From positions 1 through 57,546 of the forward strand of contig CAJUFL010000024.1 of NCBI GenBank assembly GCA_910585605.1: a stretch of 57,546 bases of DNA, written 5' to 3'. Position 1 is the first letter of the stretch. Each line of letters begins with the position of its first letter. Positions 52,649-57,546 of the stretch are shown here, in pieces. A program made the position numbers and the translations under genes. Under the pieces are notes generated by a model. The model was given only the letters and a program-made list of their open reading frames with translations. It was not told where the DNA came from and searched no databases. The stretch comes from an uncultured Lachnospiraceae bacterium. Lineage in GTDB: Bacteria > Bacillota > Clostridia > Lachnospirales > Lachnospiraceae.

Positions 52649-53743
52649 TTACATCGGGGAAAACTGCGTATATGCCCAATGGGGAGCAAGTCTGCCACTC
52701 GCATCAGACATATCATCATCAATACGATAATCAATCCTGCAGTAAGAACTCCCGTATTTATCATATTTCATGAAAAATTCAACCCTCTCATTGCTATAGA
52801 ATATCTCTGTCACTAACGGGAAATTGGCAAGGATGGTCCGCACATCTTCTTCAATCTCTGCTATATTATCAAAATCAGGATATCCTGTTATGTTCCCCTC
52901 ATCATCCATTTTTATGGTTCCCCACACATCCTCATTTTTATTTATCGTAAAATAAGTCGCTATATTAAAAACATTCTCTCGGTAGTCCGTGAGCATAATG
53001 TTAACATACTCTTTACCACCATTGTAATATGGAAACGACTTGGGTCTGGCATAGTTGACTATATTCATCTTGATTTTCTCTTTTACTCCATTATGTGCCC
53101 TCGCTGTTATATAACAGGTTCCCTCCTTCTCCATAGCAGTCACCCTTCCGTTCTGGTCAACCTTGGCAATACTTTCATCACTGGAGCTCCATACTAACTT
53201 GTCAGATATCACGACAGGATCTGATGCTTTCGTATCCTCTCCTAAAACATCGTCCGAAATCAGTAAATCGGAGCATATCCCCATCTCATTTTCACTGTTT
53301 GCATACAGTGAGATGATCAGGGCATTCACTTTTTTTGATCTTTTTGTATGTGTGATGGCAGATACTGCATACGATTTTTTGCTTTTCTTCTTCTTCCCCT
53401 TTACCATTTTATAGGAAGCCACCTTATACTGGTATACTTTTCCCGTCTTTAAGTTCTTATCCACCCAGGACCTCTGGTTCTTCTTCGCTGTATGCACCCT
53501 GACATACTTTTTCGCCCTTTTGTTATATTTATATATGATATAACCGTCTGCATTTTCAGATTTATTCCACTTTATCTTTAATGATGTGACAGATTTCATC
53601 TGAACGGAAACATTTTCCGGCGGCATGACCGGTTTTGATTTTGCCATGGCATTCTTTGAAAGACAGCATGATATGACTGCCGCCAAGAATAGCATGGATA
53701 TCATCTGGACTGCTTTTCCCCATTTCTTTTTATTATCCATCAT
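52649..53743 (-). CDS. Secreted FN3-BIG_2 protein, tandem copy 1
   Basis: A 364-residue protein. The start is ATG 53743 (MMDNKKKWGK) with AGAGGAGG upstream. A signal peptide (to about residue 33) is followed by an FN3 domain (VSVQMKSVTSLKIKWNKSEN, then KTGKVYQYKVASYK), a BIG_2-like domain (LVWSSSDESIAKVDQNGRV, TCYITARAHNG) and a C-terminal domain of about 120 residues that I do not recognise (YVNIMLTDYRENVFNIATYF). Two close copies follow upstream at 53879 and 55110. It is probably a surface or secreted binding protein. It has its own promoter. Confidence 0.85.
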   Translation of the reverse strand: MMDNKKKWGKAVQMISMLFLAAVISCCLSKNAMAKSKPVMPPENVSVQMKSVTSLKIKWNKSENADGYIIYKYNKRAKKYVRVHTAKKNQRSWVDKNLKTGKVYQYKVASYKMVKGKKKKSKKSYAVSAITHTKRSKKVNALIISLYANSENEMGICSDLLISDDVLGEDTKASDPVVISDKLVWSSSDESIAKVDQNGRVTAMEKEGTCYITARAHNGVKEKIKMNIVNYARPKSFPYYNGGKEYVNIMLTDYRENVFNIATYFTINKNEDVWGTIKMDDEGNITGYPDFDNIAEIEEDVRTILANFPLVTEIFYSNERVEFFMKYDKYGSSYCRIDYRIDDDMSDASGRLAPHWAYTQFSPM

Positions 53744-53772
53744 CGTCTGACCTCCTCTATACATTTATTTTA

Positions 53773-53801
53773 ATAATAGAACCGTGCACTGTATTTGTCA
53801 A
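53773..53801 (-). promoter_or_regulatory. Promoter of FN3-BIG_2 copy 1
   Basis: TTGACA (53796-53801) and TATTAT (53773-53778) are separated by 17 bases, about 30 bases before the start codon. Confidence 0.75.
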
Positions 53802-53878
53802 ACAGATGCTGTAACCGAACCCCATTCGAAAATTTCCGACCAGAATCCGGTTACATCTTTACTTTTATATACACAAAA

Positions 53879-54973
53879 TTACATAGGAGAAAAGTTTACC
53901 GCCGCCCAATGGGGTGCAATTGTGTTCACATCATCAGACATATCATCATCAATGCAATAATCAATCCTGCAGTAAGAACTTCCATATTTATTATATTTCA
54001 TCAAAAATTCAACCCTCTCACTACTATAGAATATCTCTGTGACTAATGGGAAATTGGCAAGGATCGTCCGGATATCTTCTTCTATCTCTGCTATATTATC
54101 AAAGTCGGGATATCCTGTTATATTTCCCTCCGCATCCATTTTTATGGTTCCCCACACATCCTCGTTTTTATTTACCGTAAAATAAGTCGCTATATTAAAT
54201 ACATTCTCCCGGTAGTCCGTGAGCATTATATTAACATACTTATACTCTCCTCTGTAATACGGAAAAGACTTGGGTCTGGCATAGTTTACTATATTCATCT
54301 TGATTTTTTCTTTCACTCCATTATGCGCCCTCGCTGTTATGTAACAGGTTCCCTCCTTCTCCATTGCCGTCACCCTTCCGTTCTGGTCAACCTTGGCAAT
54401 ACTTTCATCACTGGAGCTCCATACTAACTTATCAGATATCACGACAGGATCTGATGCCTTCGTATCCTCTCCTAAAACATCGTCTGAAATCAATAAATCG
54501 GAGCATATCCCCATCTCATTTTCACTGTTTGCATACAGCGAGATAATCAGGGCATTCACTTTTTTTGATCTCTTTTTGTGTGTGATGGCGGATACCTCAT
54601 ACGACTTCCTGCTCCGCTTCTTCTTTCCCTTTACCATTTTATAGGAAGCCACCTTATACTGGTATACTTTTCCCGTCTTTAAGTTCTTATCCACCCAGGA
54701 CCTCTGGTTCTTCTTCGCTGTATGCACCCTGACATACTTTTTCGCCCTTTTGTTATATTTATATATGATATAACCGTCTGCATTTTCAGATTTATTCCAC
54801 TTTATCTTTAAAGATGTGGCAGATTTCATCTGAACGGAAACATTTTCCGGCGGCATAACCGGTTTTGGTTTTGCCATGGCATTCTTTGAAAACCCGCATG
54901 AAATGACTGCTGCCAAGAATAGCAGGGATATCATCTGGACTGCTTTTCCCCATTTCTGTTTATTATCCATCAT
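53879..54973 (-). CDS. Secreted FN3-BIG_2 protein, tandem copy 2
   Basis: A 364-residue paralogue with the same signal, FN3, BIG_2 and C-terminal domains. It starts at ATG 54973 with AGAGGAGG. It differs from copy 1 at scattered sites, e.g. PKPVMPP against SKPVMPP, and in the last 20 residues (DDVNTIAPHWAAVNFSPM), where it matches copy 3 better. The distances between start codons are 1,230 and 1,228 bases, so the copies come from tandem duplication of a unit that includes the spacer. Confidence 0.85.
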   Translation of the reverse strand: MMDNKQKWGKAVQMISLLFLAAVISCGFSKNAMAKPKPVMPPENVSVQMKSATSLKIKWNKSENADGYIIYKYNKRAKKYVRVHTAKKNQRSWVDKNLKTGKVYQYKVASYKMVKGKKKRSRKSYEVSAITHKKRSKKVNALIISLYANSENEMGICSDLLISDDVLGEDTKASDPVVISDKLVWSSSDESIAKVDQNGRVTAMEKEGTCYITARAHNGVKEKIKMNIVNYARPKSFPYYRGEYKYVNIMLTDYRENVFNIATYFTVNKNEDVWGTIKMDAEGNITGYPDFDNIAEIEEDIRTILANFPLVTEIFYSSERVEFLMKYNKYGSSYCRIDYCIDDDMSDDVNTIAPHWAAVNFSPM

Positions 54974-55002
54974 CGTCTGACCTCCTCTATACATTTATTT
55001 TA

Positions 55003-55031
55003 ATAATAGAACCGTGCACTGTATTTTTCAA
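55003..55031 (-). promoter_or_regulatory. Promoter of FN3-BIG_2 copy 2
   Basis: The same spacer as for copy 1, but with TTGAAA (55026-55031) in place of TTGACA, 17 bases from TATTAT (55003-55008). It is probably weaker. Confidence 0.65.
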
Positions 55032-55109
55032 ACAGATGCTGTAACCGAACCCCATTCAGAAAATCTCTGACTAGGATTCGGTTACATCTTTACTTTTATA
55101 TACGCAAAA

Positions 55110-56201
55110 TTACATAGGAGAAAAGTTTACAGCTGCCCAATGGGGTGCAATTCTGTTCACAACCCCCGACATGTCATCATCAATGCAATACTCAATCTTG
55201 CAGTAAGAACTCCCGTATTTATCATATTTCATCAAAAACTCAACCCTCTCATTGCTATAGAATATCTCTGTCACTAACGGGAAATTGGCAAGAATGGTCC
55301 GCACATCTTCTTCTATCTCTGCTATATTATCAAGGTCAGGATATCCTGTTATATTTCCCTCCTCATCCATTTTGAAGGTTCCCCATACGTCCTCGTTTTT
55401 GTTTACTGTAAAATAAGTCGCTATATTAAATACATTTTCCCGGTAAGTTGTGAGCATAATGTTAACATATTCTTTACCACCATTATAATACGGAAAAGAC
55501 TTGGGTCTGGCATAGTTTACTATATTCATTTTAATTTTTTTCTTTACTCCGTTATGTGCCCTCGCTGTTATATAACAGGTTCCCTCCTTATCCATAGCAG
55601 TCACTCTTCCGTTCTGGTCAACCTTGGCAATACTTTCATCACTGGAACTCCATACCAGTTTATCGGATATAGCAACTGACTCTGATGCCTTCGTATCCTC
55701 CTCAATGATATTTCCGGAAATCAGAAGTTCAGAGCATATCCCCATCTCATTTTCCCTGTTCGCATACAGTGAGATAATCAGGGCATTCACTTTTTTTGAT
55801 CTCTTTGTATGTGTGATGGCAGATACTGCATACGATTTTTTACTCCGCTTCTTCTTTCCCTTTACCATTTTATAGGAAGCCACCTTATACTGGTATACTT
55901 TTCCCGTCTTTAAGTTCTTATCCACCCAGGACCTCTGGTTCTTCTTCGCTGTATGCACCCTGACATACTTTTTCGCCCTTTTGTTATATTTATATATGAT
56001 ATAACCGTCTGCATTTTCAGATTTATTCCACTTTATCTTTAATGATGTGACAGATTTCATCTGAACGGAAACATTTTCCGGCGGCATGACCGGTTTTGAT
56101 TTTGCCATGGCATTCTTTGAAAACCCGCATGAAATGACTGCTGCCAAAAGCAGGATATAAATAACTCCTGTTACTTTCTTCCATTCTCTATTATTTTTCA
56201 T
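55110..56201 (-). CDS. Secreted FN3-BIG_2 protein, tandem copy 3
   Basis: A 363-residue paralogue. It starts at ATG 56201, overlapping the stop codon of the upstream protease gene by ATGA, with GAGGAGG inside the protease gene. Signal, FN3, BIG_2 and C-terminal domains are as in the other copies; the N-terminal 15 residues and the loop near ICSELLISGNIIEEDT differ. No promoter like those of copies 1 and 2 is visible, so it depends on the protease transcript. That coupling suggests it is the ancestral copy, and that it may act with the protease. Confidence 0.85.
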   Translation of the reverse strand: MKNNREWKKVTGVIYILLLAAVISCGFSKNAMAKSKPVMPPENVSVQMKSVTSLKIKWNKSENADGYIIYKYNKRAKKYVRVHTAKKNQRSWVDKNLKTGKVYQYKVASYKMVKGKKKRSKKSYAVSAITHTKRSKKVNALIISLYANRENEMGICSELLISGNIIEEDTKASESVAISDKLVWSSSDESIAKVDQNGRVTAMDKEGTCYITARAHNGVKKKIKMNIVNYARPKSFPYYNGGKEYVNIMLTTYRENVFNIATYFTVNKNEDVWGTFKMDEEGNITGYPDLDNIAEIEEDVRTILANFPLVTEIFYSNERVEFLMKYDKYGSSYCKIEYCIDDDMSGVVNRIAPHWAAVNFSPM

Positions 56202-57546
56202 CGTTTCCTGCCCTCCTCTATACATTTATCTTCTATATTCAATATACATGGGGATATCTCTATCCCTGCCGCTTCATTTGTCCGGTACCACTGCATTCCC
56301 AATGCACTTTTTCCCTTTGATATCCCATATGCCTTTAACATCATCTCTATGTCATTGGGCAGTATATATTTATTCCATCGACGCTGGACCATTATATTGT
56401 CATACTGCTGCTGCTTCGCATCATGCAGCACCCCGGTCTCATCGTTGTCCGTAAACCGGTCATGCCCGTCCGAGGTAGTGTACGCATCACCCAGCCCCAG
56501 CATATGCCCTGTCTCATGTGCCGCAATATAAGCATAATCTTCTCGCTCTACATTTTTCCTTCCTGGATTGTTATTGTCAGCAAGCTGTTCAATATCCGGC
56601 ATATAAATCTGTGAGATCCCTTTCGATGACCTCCACCAATGGATATACCAGTGGTTTCCCGGTACGGAATAATCACTGCCCGGACACTCACCGCCGATCA
56701 GGATCTCATTAAAAACCTGTTCCGGATGATAATACTCTTTTCCCTTTTCATGGAACTCAAACTGGGTATCAAAATTAATTCCCTGAAATTCATACCGGCT
56801 GTTTACCACATTCACCTTATACCTTGTCTCAACCCCGCTTTTGAATAAAGCGATATTGGCTGCCGACTTTGCATCTGTTAAGGATTCCATTTTCGTATAA
56901 CTGCCATCCTGGTTTTCCATGTACCGTACAAACTCACAGTATACATGGATCGTAAGTGTTTTTCCGTCAAAACTGTACTTAATGGGGGAATAATACCCGT
57001 CAAACACACTGTAATCATTGATATCCTGATTCATATCCGTACAGACAAACGGATAGTTCTGCCTGAAAAATACTATATTACTATCTGCATTATAACGGAA
57101 CAGTGTATTTGCCTCAACATCCTTACTGTTTGCGGATTTACTGTTTGTTTTCCTTACTTCAACATAATACTGGTATTTACAGCCTTCTGTTACGGATTTA
57201 TCGGTAAAGCTTGTTTTCTTCTTTCCTACCTCTGCTATTTCCTGATACTCCCCATCCTGTCCCTTAATCTCTTTCCGGTAAATCACATATTTGGATACAT
57301 TTTTCTGCTTATTCCACTCCAAAGTGATGCGGTCCATTCCCTCCGATGCCACCTTTAACCGGATATCCACCTTGCTGTCCTTTGTCCTCGCACTGACCGG
57401 ATCACTGTATGCCTTTTTATTATTGTTTTTCACGACAACCAGACGGTACCAGTATTTCTTATAGAATTTTACTTTTTTATCAATGTACGTTTTGCTGTTC
57501 TTCTTGACTTTGGCAATCCTCTTATACTTGCCTTTTTTGCTGGTTG
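56198..57546 (-). CDS. Secreted FN3 metzincin-type metalloprotease, 5' end outside the window
   Basis: The reading frame is open to the right edge, so the protein is incomplete at its N-terminus. Codons upstream of the GTG at 57433 encode more FN3 sequence (KYKRIAKVKKNSKTYID, KYWYRLVVV), so that GTG is not the start. A second FN3 domain follows (RITLEWNKQKNVSKYVIYRK). The catalytic part has HETGHMLGLGD, the HExxHxxGxxD zinc-binding form, and a later NIMVQ that fits the Met-turn of metzincins. It is probably a secreted zinc protease with FN3 binding domains. It is translationally coupled to the FN3-BIG_2 copy 3. Confidence 0.85.
   Translation of the reverse strand, partial: TSKKGKYKRIAKVKKNSKTYIDKKVKFYKKYWYRLVVVKNNNKKAYSDPVSARTKDSKVDIRLKVASEGMDRITLEWNKQKNVSKYVIYRKEIKGQDGEYQEIAEVGKKKTSFTDKSVTEGCKYQYYVEVRKTNSKSANSKDVEANTLFRYNADSNIVFFRQNYPFVCTDMNQDINDYSVFDGYYSPIKYSFDGKTLTIHVYCEFVRYMENQDGSYTKMESLTDAKSAANIALFKSGVETRYKVNVVNSRYEFQGINFDTQFEFHEKGKEYYHPEQVFNEILIGGECPGSDYSVPGNHWYIHWWRSSKGISQIYMPDIEQLADNNNPGRKNVEREDYAYIAAHETGHMLGLGDAYTTSDGHDRFTDNDETGVLHDAKQQQYDNIMVQRRWNKYILPNDIEMMLKAYGISKGKSALGMQWYRTNEAAGIEISPCILNIEDKCIEEGRKR

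Noticed and set aside
57431..57433. GTG as start of the metalloprotease
   Set aside because: The frame continues upstream to the window edge and encodes typical FN3 sequence; the gene is simply cut by the window.

Overview
The window looks like a low-GC, Gram-positive gut Clostridium of the Lachnospiraceae type. The grounds are a Firmicutes type VIIb secretion system (T7SSb), an ileS T-box leader, AGGAGG ribosome binding sites, Gram-positive lipoprotein signals, and FN3/BIG_2 surface-type proteins. The organism call is inference; no rRNA or tRNA gene was seen. Nearly all genes lie on the minus strand, so transcription runs right to left. The plus-strand exceptions are an IS110 transposase and the pncB pair.

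Right end (57.5 to 52.6 kb): a partial secreted metzincin-type protease with FN3 domains, then three tandem paralogues, each with a signal peptide, an FN3 domain and a BIG_2 domain. Next (52.5 to 50.1 kb) come plus-strand nicotinate phosphoribosyltransferase and a DUF4234 membrane protein, and a small minus-strand tail-anchored protein. At 50.0 to 44.7 kb lie a secreted SH3-like protein, a T-box leader with an isoleucine AUC specifier, a lipoprotein, ileS and a terminator.

Centre (44.7 to 38.3 kb): a compact operon with two membrane-anchored thioredoxin-like proteins, an 88-residue secreted peptide with six cysteines in its cationic mature part, a beta-propeller lipoprotein, two FtsX/MacB-like permeases and their ATPase. 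I could not match it to a named system. It looks like a dedicated pathway that makes, oxidises and handles (or resists) a disulfide-bonded peptide.

T7SS (38.2 to 29.2 kb): esaA, essA, esaB, esxA, essB and essC in tight order. Three phased repeats lie just upstream of the esaA -10 box.

Effector region (29.1 kb to the left end): two copies of a module made of three small helical proteins and a ~1,720-residue RHS/YD-repeat toxin. Each full-length toxin is followed by its presumed immunity gene and then by an array of orphan RHS C-terminal cassettes, each with its own immunity candidate. Toxin ends include a DUF4474 domain, a PD-(D/E)XK-like nuclease, a beta-rich domain with a hydrophobic tail, and four related glycine-zipper toxins. 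An IS110 element and a decayed IS3 transposase interrupt the array. The cassette layout, shared switch points in the VDRDG/VDRNG region and a recombination deletion inside YD repeats suggest that the toxin tip can be replaced by recombination with the downstream cassettes.
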